A stretch of 64,000 nt of DNA from Zanthoxylum bungeanum (taxonomy: Eukaryota; Streptophyta; Magnoliopsida; Sapindales; Rutaceae), in assembly GCA_019454045.1 (NCBI GenBank), contig SKCR01010150.1, forward strand, positions 1 to 64,000. Direction: 5' to 3'. Position 1 is the first letter of the stretch. Each line of letters opens with the position of its first letter. This document shows, piece by piece, positions 54,208 through 64,000 of this stretch. The notes under the pieces were generated by a model. The model searched no databases. It was not told where the DNA came from and saw only the letters and a list, made by a program, of their open reading frames with translations. The position numbers and the translations under genes are program-made.

Positions 54208-55170
54208 ATGGCGCCATCGAAAGTTTTTCCCATTTCCTCATTTACCCTCCTCGTTATTTTCTTATCCCTCCTCTCCCATTTTAATTCAGTTTTAGCTCAA
54301 AAAAACCCATCCCCATTTGAGTTCATTGAGCACTTGAAAGGGTGTCACAAAGGTGACAGCATTAAAGGCATCCATGAACTCAAAAAGTATCTTGAAAAGT
54401 TTGGTTACTTGAACTATGATGATGACAAGTCGTCCAAGAATCAAACACATGCCGATGATGATGAATTTGATGAGCTCTTAGAATCTGCCCTCAAAACTTA
54501 CCAGCTCAATTACCATCTAAAATCAACAGGAGTCTTGGATACCAATACAGTAGCCAAAATGACAATCCCTCGATGTGGGGTTGCTGACATTGTCAATGGC
54601 ACAACTCGGATGCGTTCCGGCAAGAAAAGGCAGAACCATGATCATGGATCTAGCCATTTTCACACAGTGTCTCACTATTCATTTTTCCCTGGAAGCCCTA
54701 AGTGGCCACCTGCAAATTTCCACCTTACCTATGCCTTTCTTCCAGGAACCAGAGCCGATGCCAAGAAACCTGTAGGCCGAGCTTTTAAAACATGGGCAGC
54801 AAACACTCACTTCAAATTCTCACAAACACGTGACCACAGAAAAGCTAACATCAAAGTTAGTTTCCACAGTGGTGATCATAATGACGGGTCCCCTTTCGAT
54901 GGCATCGGTGGAGTCCTGGCTCATGCTTATGCCCCAAGTGATGGCAGGTTTCATTATGATGCTGATGAGCCTTGGGCTGTCGTTGTGGGCGCAAAGTCTC
55001 GAGATGCATTTGATTTGGAGACTGTGGCTTTGCATGAGATTGGCCATCTTCTTGGACTTGGACATAGCTCTGTTGAGGGTGCTATTATGTATGCTTCAAT
55101 TACTCGTGGAGTGACTAAGGGTTTGCATGGAGATGATATTCAAGGAATTAAGGCTTTATACAATCTTTGA
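54208..55170 (+). CDS. Matrix metalloproteinase (plant matrixin, M10A)
   Basis: Intronless, 320 aa. A signal peptide covers residues 1-30 (FTLLVIFLSLLSHF). The propeptide includes a peptidoglycan-binding-like domain and ends with the cysteine switch PRCGVAD (121-127), whose Cys holds the zinc in the inactive zymogen. The catalytic domain contains the zinc site HEIGHLLGLGH (276-286) and the Met-turn AIMYASI (Met294). Structural sites such as SGDHNDGSPFDGIGG (221-235) are intact. The family degrades extracellular-matrix and apoplastic proteins. The protein ends shortly after the catalytic domain (GIKALYNL) and lacks the C-terminal hydrophobic tail that many plant members use for a GPI anchor, so it is probably secreted in soluble form. 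All key residues are present. Confidence 0.94.
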   Translation: MAPSKVFPISSFTLLVIFLSLLSHFNSVLAQKNPSPFEFIEHLKGCHKGDSIKGIHELKKYLEKFGYLNYDDDKSSKNQTHADDDEFDELLESALKTYQLNYHLKSTGVLDTNTVAKMTIPRCGVADIVNGTTRMRSGKKRQNHDHGSSHFHTVSHYSFFPGSPKWPPANFHLTYAFLPGTRADAKKPVGRAFKTWAANTHFKFSQTRDHRKANIKVSFHSGDHNDGSPFDGIGGVLAHAYAPSDGRFHYDADEPWAVVVGAKSRDAFDLETVALHEIGHLLGLGHSSVEGAIMYASITRGVTKGLHGDDIQGIKALYNL

Positions 55171-55825
55171 GCTACTCTCGTTAAAGCCATAATTAAGAAT
55201 AAATTTTTTGTATTCTTCAACTTAGAATTAATTGTAAGTTTCATTAATTATTGTTTTGTGTATGTTATGTATTAAGTAATTGTTTGTTTTTTTATACCAT
55301 ATAATTAAATAACACCGATCAGTGCATGGTGAAACTAAGACTCTGTTTGATATTGCGATTCAAAAATATGTGGTGAACATATAATGATTAATATATGATG
55401 TTATTATGTAATTTTGTTTTATATTTTTCTATTATTTTAACTGTGGACAAACGCTAAAAACGATAAGGAAAATAAATATTACCTCCGTCCAATTAATAAA
55501 TATAGACTTACTTCCATTTTCACACGAAAATTTAACTAATTAAATTACTATGATAAATATTATTTATGTATTTCTTAATATACCCCTAAGTTTAATTATT
55601 ATTCCAAAAAACATTATATAGGGATAGTATATTAGATAACTAAAAAAATCAATTATACTCTAAAAAAAAAAATAATAATAATAATTTAAAACGAAAATAA
55701 ACATCTATATATTAATGGGACGAAGTATATAAATCTATAAAATGCATGTAAATATACAAGCGATATTCAAACCACAAATATCGAAAATAATAAAAAACCC
55801 TATCTAATAATGGCTATATCTAATA
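55171..55825. other. Intergenic with a Stowaway-like MITE
   Basis: Metalloproteinase 3' flank followed by a MITE at 55482-55725 and then the start of the CYP89-like pseudogene. Nothing else recognised. Confidence 0.6.
55482..55725. mobile_element. Stowaway-like (Tc1/mariner) MITE
   Basis: 244 bp. The left end is CCTCCGTCCAATTAATAAAT and the right end TATTAATGGGACGAAG (complement CTTCGTCCCATTAATA). Both sides are flanked by the dinucleotide TA (55480-55481 and 55726-55727). The CTCCGTCC start and TA target are characteristic of Stowaway. Confidence 0.82.
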
Positions 55826-56660
55826 ATGGCTATCCAACCTTATATCATCGTCCTAATTTTTCTCTTCCTGGCTTTCCTCGTTAGGTTCATTCTCACTCTT
55901 CATCACATCATCATCCGAAATCACCACCCAAGATCTCCCACCACCAGGACCACCTTCTAGTTTTCATCTCCATTCCCATTTCTTATGGCATCCCAAAACC
56001 TCATCACTTCCAACTCGGCCCCATGATCTCCACACTCCGTCATAAATACGGCCCCATCATCACCGTTAAAGTTGGATCAGAACCCGCCATTTTCATCTCC
56101 AGTAACACTCTCGCTCACCAAGCCCTCCTCAAGAACTGCACCGTCTTCGCTGACCGCCCGAAAAGTACTACTAGAAATAGCATTGCTGATTATCATATGG
56201 TCTTTCTAAACAAGCGTTATAAAGGCATTAGCATGTACCCTTATGGCACAACTTGGCGTGTTCTTCGCCATAACCTCACCGCCGAGGCGTTCTTTGCTCT
56301 TCAAGGATTCGATCTAATTACTCTCATTTACGGGAACGAGTGTTGGAGAAATTAATTCGTGGGTCAAATCAAGAATCTGAATGTGGATATGATCATTTTG
56401 TTGTTTCTTATGAGCATTTTAAGCATGCAATGTTTGGTTTGTTTGTTAAGATGTTTTTTGGTGATAATGTTGATGATAATGAGATTAGGAGACTTGAAGT
56501 TGAACAAAAAAGGCTTTTTGCGTTTATGCATAGATTGAAAATATTTGCTATCATGACTTGGTTAAAAGTTGTTGGACTTAGGATATTACCTTAAAATCTT
56601 GAATTCGAATATAGAGAATTCATTTATGTCCGGAATGAATGATTTGGTTTTGAAACAAAA
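55826..56660 (+). pseudogene. CYP89-like cytochrome P450, 5' fragment with frameshifts
   Basis: Starts ATG at 55826 with a hydrophobic anchor (YIIVLIFLFLAFLV), followed in a shifted frame by the proline hinge (LPPPGPPSS). A further shift leads to LRHKYGPIITVKVGSEPAIFISS, HQALL, VFADRPKS and YGTTWRVLRHNL (56023-56355). Another shift then gives HFKHAMFGLFVKMFFGDN (56340-56594). These motifs follow the order of the N-terminal third of CYP89-type enzymes. The I-helix, ExxR and haem-binding Cys regions are missing: the fragment stops just before the copia insertion, and no P450 sequence is found beyond 61941. At least three frameshifts plus truncation make it a pseudogene. CYP89 is inferred from motif similarity; a related family is possible. 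Confidence 0.85.
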
Positions 56661-56693
56661 GACCGTCACGAAAGATTTGTATATATATATATA

Positions 56694-57040
56694 TGTTGTG
56701 ATTTTCTGACCACTCTATAATGCTTTTGAGGAAAAATCGAAAGATTTCTATTACTTACAAGAATATAATACAAGTATTACAACTTAAAGAAAAACCTCAC
56801 TCAACACTCTCTATACAAATTTGGGATGCATTGAGCTTACAACCAAGCTCTGAATTTATAGCCAATGTTTGGATCTACAGTGCCCACCAATTACTCCATA
56901 ATTTCATGGAAATGTAACATCTGCACCTAAAGGTATTTTGGCAATTTTTGGTGGTTGCACCAATCCTTTAAAAATGGTGGCAATGGTGGGATCATTCTTT
57001 GACAATTTTGTACAACAATGGATGGCAGCTGGATCCTTCA
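56694..57040 (-). repeat. Copia copy 2 3' LTR (left on the + strand)
   Basis: 347 bp, adjoining the polypurine tract at 57041-57055. Confidence 0.92.
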
Positions 57041-57149
57041 ATTCTCCCCCCTCCAGATGCATCCGAAAAACAATTGTCATCTGAAAGCTATCCCGGCTAT
57101 GTCTCTGCACAACTCTAGCTTGTCCCGAGTAACCACCTTTGTTAACATG

Positions 57150-60100
57150 TCAGTTCTCATTTGTATGAATCTTCACTAGTCTCAGCAGTTGTTGATCCAT
57201 CACCTCGTGTATCCAATGATAGTGAATATCAATGTGTTTCGTTCGGGAATGATACATTGAGTTCTTGCTCAAGTCCAGAGCACTCTGACTGTCACAATGT
57301 ATCTTGTATTCTATTTGTTTGATCCTTAATTCTTGGAGAAAATGCTTTAACCACACCATTTCATTTCCTGCTTCCGCTGCTGCAATGTATTCAGCTTCTG
57401 TTGTGGATAATGCAATACACCTCTGCAATCTTGACTACCATGATACAGCTCCCCCTGTAAAAGTGTAGATGAACCATGATGTAGATTTCCTACCATCAAG
57501 ATCCTGACATATCTGAATCTGTATAGCCTTCCAATATTTGATCAACTCCCTCATAGCACAGACGAAACTTTGATGTACCATTGAGATACCTGAGAATTCA
57601 TTTGACTGCCTCTCAGTGTTTCTTTCCAGGGTAAGAGAGAAACCAGCTCACTACACCCACTGCTTGTGCAATATCTGGCATGGTACATAACATTGCATAC
57701 ATTAGGCTTTCAACAGCTGAAGAATATAGTATCAATGACATCTCATCTATCACTTTCTTGGATGAGGGGCACAGACTCTTGCTCAGTTTGAAATGGTGCG
57801 CTAGCGGAACGTTAACTGGTTTGGCTTTCTGTATATCAAACCTCCTGATTATCCGTTTAATATACCTTTCATGTGAAAGCCACAACTTCTTGTTTTGTCT
57901 GTCACGAACAATCTTCATTCCCAAAATTTGTTGAGGTCTTTCATGTCAAAAGACTTAGAGAGTTCCTTCTTCAGCTGGCTGATCTTCACTGCTTCTTGTC
58001 CAACAATCAACATGTCGTCCACATATAGTAGAAGAGCAACGAAATTTCCATTTGGAAACCTCTGGATGTATACACATTGATCTGCTGCAGTTCTTTTGTA
58101 TATTTGACCCACCATGAATGAGTCAAACATCTTATACCACTGCCTCGGTGCTTGCTTGAACCCGTACAATCTTTTTTTCAGCTTGCAAACAAGGTTTTCT
58201 TTTCCTAAAACCTTGAATCCTTCTGGTTGCTCAATGTAGATTTCTTCATTCAGATCACCATGAATAAATGCTGTTTTGACATCCATCTGTTCAAGCTCTA
58301 ACTTCAAACTGGCTACCAATCATAGGACAACTCGGATTGAAGCCATTTTTACCACTAGTGAAAAAATTTCATCAAAGTCAATTCCATTTTTCCTGTAGGA
58401 ATCATTTGACTACTAGCCGAACTTTGTGTTTTACCACATTTCCGCTGCCATATTTCTTGAGCTTGAACACCCATTTGTTCTTCAGTGCCTTCATTCCATG
58501 TGGGAGCTTGACTATCTCATAAGTGTTGTTTTTCTGCAGAGATTCCATTTCAGCATGCATTGCGTGCAATCATTTGTCTTTGTCTTTATGAGATACAGCT
58601 TCGTTGAAGGTTTCTGGCTCCCTCTCGTCAGTCAGCAGAATGTATTCAGATTTTGAGTATTTGGACGATGGAATCTGGCCTCGCTCAGATCTTCGTACTG
58701 GAGGTTCACTGGTTTTTGGCTGCCCGTTGTCATCCAGATTTGTGGTTGATCATGTAGCCTCTGATGGAGCATGTTGTAGCTCCCTCTACTCAGCACCATT
58801 TTCCTCATCTGGTTATTCTTCTAGTATGTCTTGCACCTCATCATCATCTGTGGCCACTCGTGTTGGTGCTGAGGTTGTGTCTGGATTGATATCAGTTTTG
58901 TTGGCACTGGATTTAGGAGACATCTTGAGCTTTTCAATGTCTTCTATTATTTGGTCTTCGAGAAACACTACATCTCTGCTTCTGATGACCTTCTTTTCCT
59001 TCGGGTCCCATATTTTGTATCCAAATTCCTCGTCTCTATAGCCTATGAAGATGCATGAAGTAGTCCTTGCATCGAGCTTCTGCCTGAGCTCCTTGGATAC
59101 GTTTGTAAAGGTTAAACATCTGAATATTCAGAGGTGGGAATATGAGTGATTCTTACCAGTCCACACTTTTCCGAAATATCAAAGTTCAACGGTACAGATG
59201 GTGATCTGTTGATCAGGTAGCAGGCGGCACGAACAGTTTTTCCCCATAATGGCTTTGGTAGCATAGTCATGTTGATCATGCTTTTGACTTTCTCCATAAT
59301 GGTGCGGTTCATCCTTTCAGTGACACCATTGTGTTGTGGGGTGCGTGGAACAGTCATTTCATGTCGTATGTCGTGACTTCCGCAATAGACATCGAACTCC
59401 CTGGAAGTGTATTCGCTTTCATTGTCTGTACGAAGGTAATTCAGTTTCTTCCATGTTTCACGCTCGACCATGGCATGAAACAGTTTGAAGTAGTCCATGA
59501 CCTGATCCTTTTATTTCAGGAAATACACTCATACTTTCCGAGAAGCATCATCAATAAAAGTCATAAAATATTTATTACCGCCTAGTGAATTTACCTCCAA
59601 GGGACCACAAACATCAGAGTACACCAGACTGGGTAACTCTGATCTCCATGTAGAAAATAAATTGAAAGAGACTATGTTGCTTACCGAATAGACAATGGTT
59701 GCAAGGATCTATAGCACTATTTTTGGAAACAGAGATTATATCCTTCTTTGTCAAGGTAGACAACCCCATTTCACTCATGAGACCGAGTCTCTGGTGCCAC
59801 AGATTCTGAGAAGCCTCTGGTTCAGCTACATTGAGGCTTTCTGCATATATTTTCACATGAGTCTTGTATAAAGTTCCACAAATATGTCATCGGGTGATGA
59901 CCATGACATATTTGATCATTCTCCAAGTGTCATTGCTGAAGTGGCTAGCATAACCCTGTTTGTCAAGGGCTACCCCCGAGAGTAAGTTGAGCCAAAGTTA
60001 TGGAACATGTCTTACCTCATTCAGGGTTATCGTATACCCTGCATTTGTCCACAACTATATTTCACCAATTCCCATTATCTGAGAAGAATTGGTATTCCAC

Positions 60101-61066
60101 ATCTTCACTGCTCCAAAGTCTATTATTTTGTATGCTGTGAATAAATTCTTGTGATGAGTGACGTGGTAGGATGCTGCAGTATCTACCACCCACTCGACAT
60201 CTTGAGTTGCTGTGTGAAGGCATGTTTCTTCCTGGCCGGAGCATATAACTACATCTCCTATAACTACTAGTGTCTCCGCTTCATTCTTCTTCGACTGGTT
60301 ATTGTCTTGTCTTTGCTCTCGTTGCAGTTTGCGGCAATTCTTCTTTAGGTGGCCTTCTATGCCACAGTGGAAGCACTTGTATGTTTTTCTCCCATATTTG
60401 GATTTGCCTCTACTTTTTCCTATGACTTTCTCTTTGTCTTGATTTCTCTCCGGTTGTCTTCCTCGATGCTCCGAGACAAGAGCTTCTGTTTGATCTGAGC
60501 CCACGTCTTTTCTTATGGCTTCTTCATTTGACAGGGCGTCTTCTACCATAGGCATGGTAAGTTTGCCTCCTGAAGCTGAGAGTAACCACCAGTGTCTCCC
60601 AACTATCAGGAAGAGAACTGAGTAGCAAGAGGTCTTGAACTTCATTCGCCAGTTGCATGTCTACCGCAGACAACTGGTTGTCCAGGCTTTGGAACTTGTT
60701 GGTGTGTTCTGCAACGGAAGTTCCACTCCGTAGCTTCAGGTTTACCAAACGCCTCATGATTAATGCTTTATTCCGAGCTATTTTGGCCTGTAACATGTTT
60801 TCCAATTTTATCCACATTTCATAAGCATCTGTATCATGTGCTACGTGGTGAAAGACACTGTGACCGATCCACTATCTAATCTGACCCAAAGTTATGTTGT
60901 TGAGTTTATTAAAGTCATACTCTTTAACAGATTCTGGTCTCATTCCCTTCACCTCGATAACATCAAACAAATCTTTACAGTGTAAATAATCTATCATCCG
61001 AGGTCTCCAGAGGGAGTAATTAGTTGCCGTCGGCTTGATAATTGCACCAGAAGAGGAATCTTCCAT
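57150..61066 (-). pseudogene. Copia gag-pol polyprotein, copy 2, heavily degraded
   Basis: Minus-strand pieces in order: 61066-60872 (gag start MEDSSSGAIIKP, NYSLWRPRM), 60817-60524, 60645-60055 (CCHC CFHCGIEGHLKKNC; protease WVVDTAASYHV), 59856-59614, 59498-59112 (integrase core), 58319-57915 (RT with VKTAFIHGDL and LLYVDDMLIVG), 57924-57613 and 57428-57150 (RNase H; ALSTTEAEYIAAAEA). Each boundary is a frameshift or stop. The gag start and protease site are in better order here than in copy 1, and the RT region has no tandem duplication. Confidence 0.9.
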
Positions 61067-61596
61067 TTACATTTTAAGTTTTAGAGTTTAAAATGAAAAT
61101 AAGTTAAAATCGTGGCAGAATTTCACAAATTGGAGGTCATCGTTGCGTCCAGAACGGTCGAAAATGGTGGATTATATACTTTATTGGTCCAAATCCGACC
61201 CATGGGCTTATTTGTAAATTCCTAAAACTTTTGGGGCGGAACTATAAATTTCAAAGACTTCAGGGAGCTAAATGAAATTTACCAGGTTGCTGACGTGGCA
61301 GAATGACATGGCGGGATGATGTGGCGAGGTGTGTTGACGTGGCAGCTTGCTTGGCGTTGCCGTGGCGCAACGTAATTGTCTTCTTCCTTGGGCGCATGAC
61401 CGAGACTGGTGTCCACTCGCCTCCTCGGATCTCCGTTTGATCGCCGTAAAATACCACCGAACTCGTCTCGATGTGAACTAGCTGATGGTATGCTCAAAAT
61501 TGATTTTTGACGACTTTCGTCGGAACCGTTTTTCCAAACCGAAGCTCTATTTCTGAGTTTCGGGATCCCTCTATGCAACCTAACTCTGATACCACT

Positions 61597-61941
61597 TGTT
61601 GTGATTCTCTGATCACTCTATAGTGTTTTTGAGGAAAAACCGAAAGTTTTATATTACTTACAATAATAGAATACATGTATTACAACTTAAAGAAAAACCT
61701 CACTCAACACTCTATATAACTTTGGGATGCCTTGAACTTATAACCAAGCTCTGAATTTATAGCCAATGTTTGGATTTACAGTGTCCACCAATTACTCCCT
61801 AATTTCATGGAAATGTAACATCTCCACCTAAAGGTATTTTGGCAATTTTTGGTGGTTGCACCAATCCTTTAAAAATGGTGGTAATGGTGTGATCATTCTT
61901 TGACATTTGTGTACAACAATGGATGGCTGCTGGATCCTTCA
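61597..61941 (-). repeat. Copia copy 2 5' LTR (right on the + strand)
   Basis: 345 bp, adjoining the tRNA-iMet-type primer site at 61581-61596 (read on the minus strand). Confidence 0.92.
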
Positions 61942-62444
61942 ATATATATATATATTAAACATATTCGCATTGGTAGAACGATAAAATGGCATAAAATGAC
62001 ACATTTGAACAGAATCGCGTTTCCCTCTCTCTCCCTCCTGTTAGTTTGTCTCTAAAAGCCCTATAAGTTGTTAGAAGAAGAGAAGATGCCGGGACCAATA
62101 ATAGATACTTAGTTATAAACCCTAAATCTTTTTCAATTTTTCTGTTTTTTTCGTCGTTTTCGCAAAATGGTTGGAAACTTCTCGTTTTTCGTTCTTTTTT
62201 TTGTTCTTGCAGTAAGAAAATTCGCATCAGCCACAAGATTAGTTTAATTTCTTGCAAGCATGGGAAGTAAGGAGATGACTTTGAATTTCAAGTAAAATAC
62301 TGCATTATTTACACCACTATATGCGAACAAATTATAATTTTATTAAAATACAAATTTGGATTATACTTTAAATTATCAATTTTTTAAAAAAAGAAAATAA
62401 GACTTATTTATGTTTTTTATGCAATGCAAGTGTAGTTCTCATAA

Positions 62445-62625
62445 GTCCTCAATGAACGTAACTTGGTGTTGTAGCACTCAGAATCTTACATTGAGATTAT
62501 GTATTCGAATTCAAGGAGTGTGTTTCTTATAAGAGTTTGAGACAGTCGGAGATTTTACTTATTCCATTTAAACTCCTAAAGCATGGTTTGATGTGGATTT
62601 CTAACGATTAAAAAAAAAGGTATAC
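62445..62625 (+). mobile_element. SINE retroposon
   Basis: 181 bp with a perfect 9-bp target duplication TTCTCATAA (62436-62444 and 62626-62634). tRNA-like head with TATTCGAATTCAAGG as B box, then GTTTCTTATAAGAGTTTGAG and ATTTCTAACG followed by an A tail. Confidence 0.75.
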
Positions 62626-62690
62626 TTCTCATAATCTCATGTTAATTTGTTTCTTTGAGGTAAAAGAAAGTACAAATTTCATTTATTTAA

Positions 62691-62709
62691 GGCCCATAGA
62701 GGAGGCCCA
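62691..62709 (-). promoter_or_regulatory. Two site II (TGGGCC-type) motifs upstream of eIF2-gamma
   Basis: GGCCCA at 62691-62696 and 62704-62709 (TGGGCC on the other strand), about 160 bp before the inferred 5' UTR splice donor. Such paired elements are known in promoters of plant ribosomal and translation genes, where TCP factors bind. Their role here is inferred. Confidence 0.55.
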
Positions 62710-62867
62710 ACCCAATAAGACCAGCATTAGTCCATTAAATTTACAAAACTGCCCTCGCACGGCTCTCTCAATCAAATCATCGACACAGCGTTAAACCTGA
62801 GACAACACAAACGCAAGAACTCTCTCGGTCTCATTCTACCATCGCGCCGCTCTAAGCGTTTAATAAG

Positions 62868-63102
62868 GTACGTACGTTTTTACCACCGGCTGGTTTTCTT
62901 TTTTAACTCACATATTCAACTTCCTGATAATTCTCCCACGTAATTTCTATTATTAGGGTTTTTTAATTTCTTGTTCTTTAATTTTGGGTTTTTATGAATC
63001 TTGTTTCCCAGGGTTTTTGTTATATTCTTTGTCCTGCTCACTGTAATTGATTAATACAAGTTTATATTGTTGTTGGCCATTCAATTGTTCGGGCTTGAAC
63101 AG
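62868..63102 (+). other. Probable 5' UTR intron of eIF2-gamma
   Basis: The donor AAG/GTACGTACG at 62868 and the acceptor GAACAG ending at 63102 lie upstream of the first coding exon, in a T-rich stretch typical of plant introns. Long 5' UTR introns are common in plant housekeeping genes. Confidence 0.55.
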
Positions 63103-63152
63103 TACTAGTAGCAAAACGAGTAAGAAGAGGGTATTTTGTAAAAACAGGCAAG

Positions 63153-64000
63153 ATGTCACGGAAAGGTTTGATGGAGCAAGACTTGAGTAAGTTGGATGTA
63201 ACTACGTTAAATCCACTTTCTCCTGAAGTCATTTCTCGCCAGGCTACTATAAACATTGGTATTGTCCTATTACCCTAGTCTTTGTTTTGCGTACAATAAG
63301 GCTCCACAATTGTATAATATAAGTTGAATTTATTATGTTTTAGATGTTCTTTCTTGATATCAAAGTGTTTGTTGGTGGTTTTTTATTTTTTTCAGGAACT
63401 ATCGGTCATGTGGCCCATGGAAAATCAACTGTTGTGAAGGCAATATCCGGTGTTCAGGTTTGTGGGCTGTGGCTTCTTTGTTTTTACCGCTTGAAATTTT
63501 TCTTTGCGCGGCATGCTCTCTGTATGTTTTAGTCCCTCAAATGGGGATTTGTGAATCGGTTGAGTGGTACTTGTTGATTGTGGAAAATACATGAATTGTT
63601 GTGTAGTTTGGCTGAGGTTGCTGAAGTTCACTCAGGGTCAATGGGGTGTTTGTCTGAGACAATCTTATGTATTTTCAATTAGCATGATGCGCTGTTTTTC
63701 ATGCATAACCTAATGAGTTTTGCTTATTCTTTTCTGTAGACTGTTCGTTTTAAAAATGAGTTAGAGCGTAACATCACTATCAAGCTTGGATATGCAAATG
63801 CAAAGATATACAAATGTGAAGATGACGCGTGTCCTCGACCAATGTGCTATAAGTATGTTGCATCTAACGGATGCAATTTTATTGTTACAGGATTTATTGG
63901 CATTTGTTTTTAATATATATGTTTTTGAAGGGCATATGGGAGTGGAAAGGAAGATAATCCTCTGTGTGACGTGCCTGGGTTTGAGAGCTGCAGGATGAAG
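63153..64000 (+). CDS. EIF2G: Eukaryotic translation initiation factor 2 subunit gamma (5' part)
   Basis: Coding exons 63153-63258, 63396-63457, 63740-63852 and 63931 to the window end, all GT-AG and in phase. The start is [15 protein letters not shown], then [66 protein letters not shown], matching plant eIF2-gamma. The P-loop GHVAHGKST and the switch-1 region NITIKLGYA are intact, followed by the zinc-knuckle cysteines ([13 protein letters not shown]) and the last visible segment [11 protein letters not shown]. This GTPase subunit of eIF2 carries initiator Met-tRNA to the 40S ribosome. The gene runs off the window; nothing visible suggests damage. Confidence 0.95.

Larger units (their letters stand above)
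56694..61941 (-). mobile_element. Ty1/copia LTR retrotransposon, copy 2
   Basis: LTRs 56694-57040 (347 bp) and 61597-61941 (345 bp). On the minus strand they begin TGAAGGATCC and end ATCACAACA. ATATA flanks both sides (56689-56693 and 61942-61946), although the site itself is a TA repeat. The primer site next to the right LTR reads AGTGGTATCAGAGTTA on the minus strand (tRNA-iMet type), and the polypurine tract is GGAGGGGGGAGAAT. The LTRs differ at roughly 8-9% by eye, so this insertion is much older than copy 1. The proteins are close to copy 1 throughout, yet the LTRs differ between the copies. Confidence 0.94.
61942..63152. other. Region upstream of eIF2-gamma with a SINE and site II motifs
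   Basis: Begins in a TA repeat after copia copy 2. It contains a SINE (62445-62625), two GGCCCA promoter motifs, a probable non-coding first exon and a 5' UTR intron of the eIF2-gamma gene. No other gene seen. Confidence 0.6.

Noticed and set aside
1..64000. CRISPR arrays, prokaryotic operons or phage modules
   Set aside because: None present; the tandem repeats here are retrotransposon minisatellites and the genes have spliceosomal introns.

Overview
This is nuclear DNA from a flowering plant, almost certainly a eudicot. Genes have short GT-AG introns, intergenic DNA is AT-rich, plastid proteins are nuclear-encoded (ferredoxin-thioredoxin reductase, a CRM-domain splicing factor), and LTR retrotransposons and MITEs are abundant. 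SAG101, an EDS1-family gene not known from monocots, points to a eudicot. I do not assign a species.

Layout. 150-672 (+): 3' part of a GASA14-like gibberellin-regulated gene. 1765-4226 (+): complete four-exon SAG101. 6094-9486: a non-coding LTR element (element A, minus). 10594-12213 (-): U-box/ARM E3 ligase. 12.2-16.7 kb: AT-rich repeats. 16758-17511 (+): SAP12-like AN1 zinc-finger gene. 17967-25624 (-): FTRC, with a 5.7-kb Ty1/copia element (copy 1, 19486-25174) in its second intron. 26729-32718 (-): CFM2, 13 exons. 33894-38283 (-): CREG1-like gene whose first intron holds a hAT element and whose first exon has a probable one-base frameshift. 41203-46718 (+): a second non-coding LTR element (element B) with a MITE nested in it. 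48289-49272 (+): DUF716/TMEM45-like membrane protein. 50.3-53.3 kb: SINE, hAT-MITE and Harbinger-like insertions. 54208-55170 (+): matrix metalloproteinase. 55826-56660: truncated CYP89-like pseudogene, followed by copia copy 2 (56694-61941, minus). 63153-64000 (+): 5' part of the eIF2-gamma gene.

Host genes are independent single-gene units, as expected in a plant; there is no operon-like organisation. Several act in the plastid (FTRC, CFM2) or in defence and stress (SAG101, SAP12-like, U-box ligase, metalloproteinase), but adjacency implies no shared pathway. I reconstructed exon structures by joining GT-AG sites with consistent phase. FTRC (150 aa), CFM2 (about 1163 aa), SAG101 (578 aa) and SAP12-like (193 aa) all join without a frame break. 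CREG does so only if one G is removed from a 7-G run.

The most unusual material is in the repeats. Two LTR elements have no gag-pol but share an ordered set of minisatellite arrays in the same element-relative orientation. A hAT-type MITE family with GC-rich palindromic ends occurs three times, once inside one of those arrays. Two copia elements have closely similar proteins but different LTRs, and both leaders carry repeated TGACGTGGC-type motifs.
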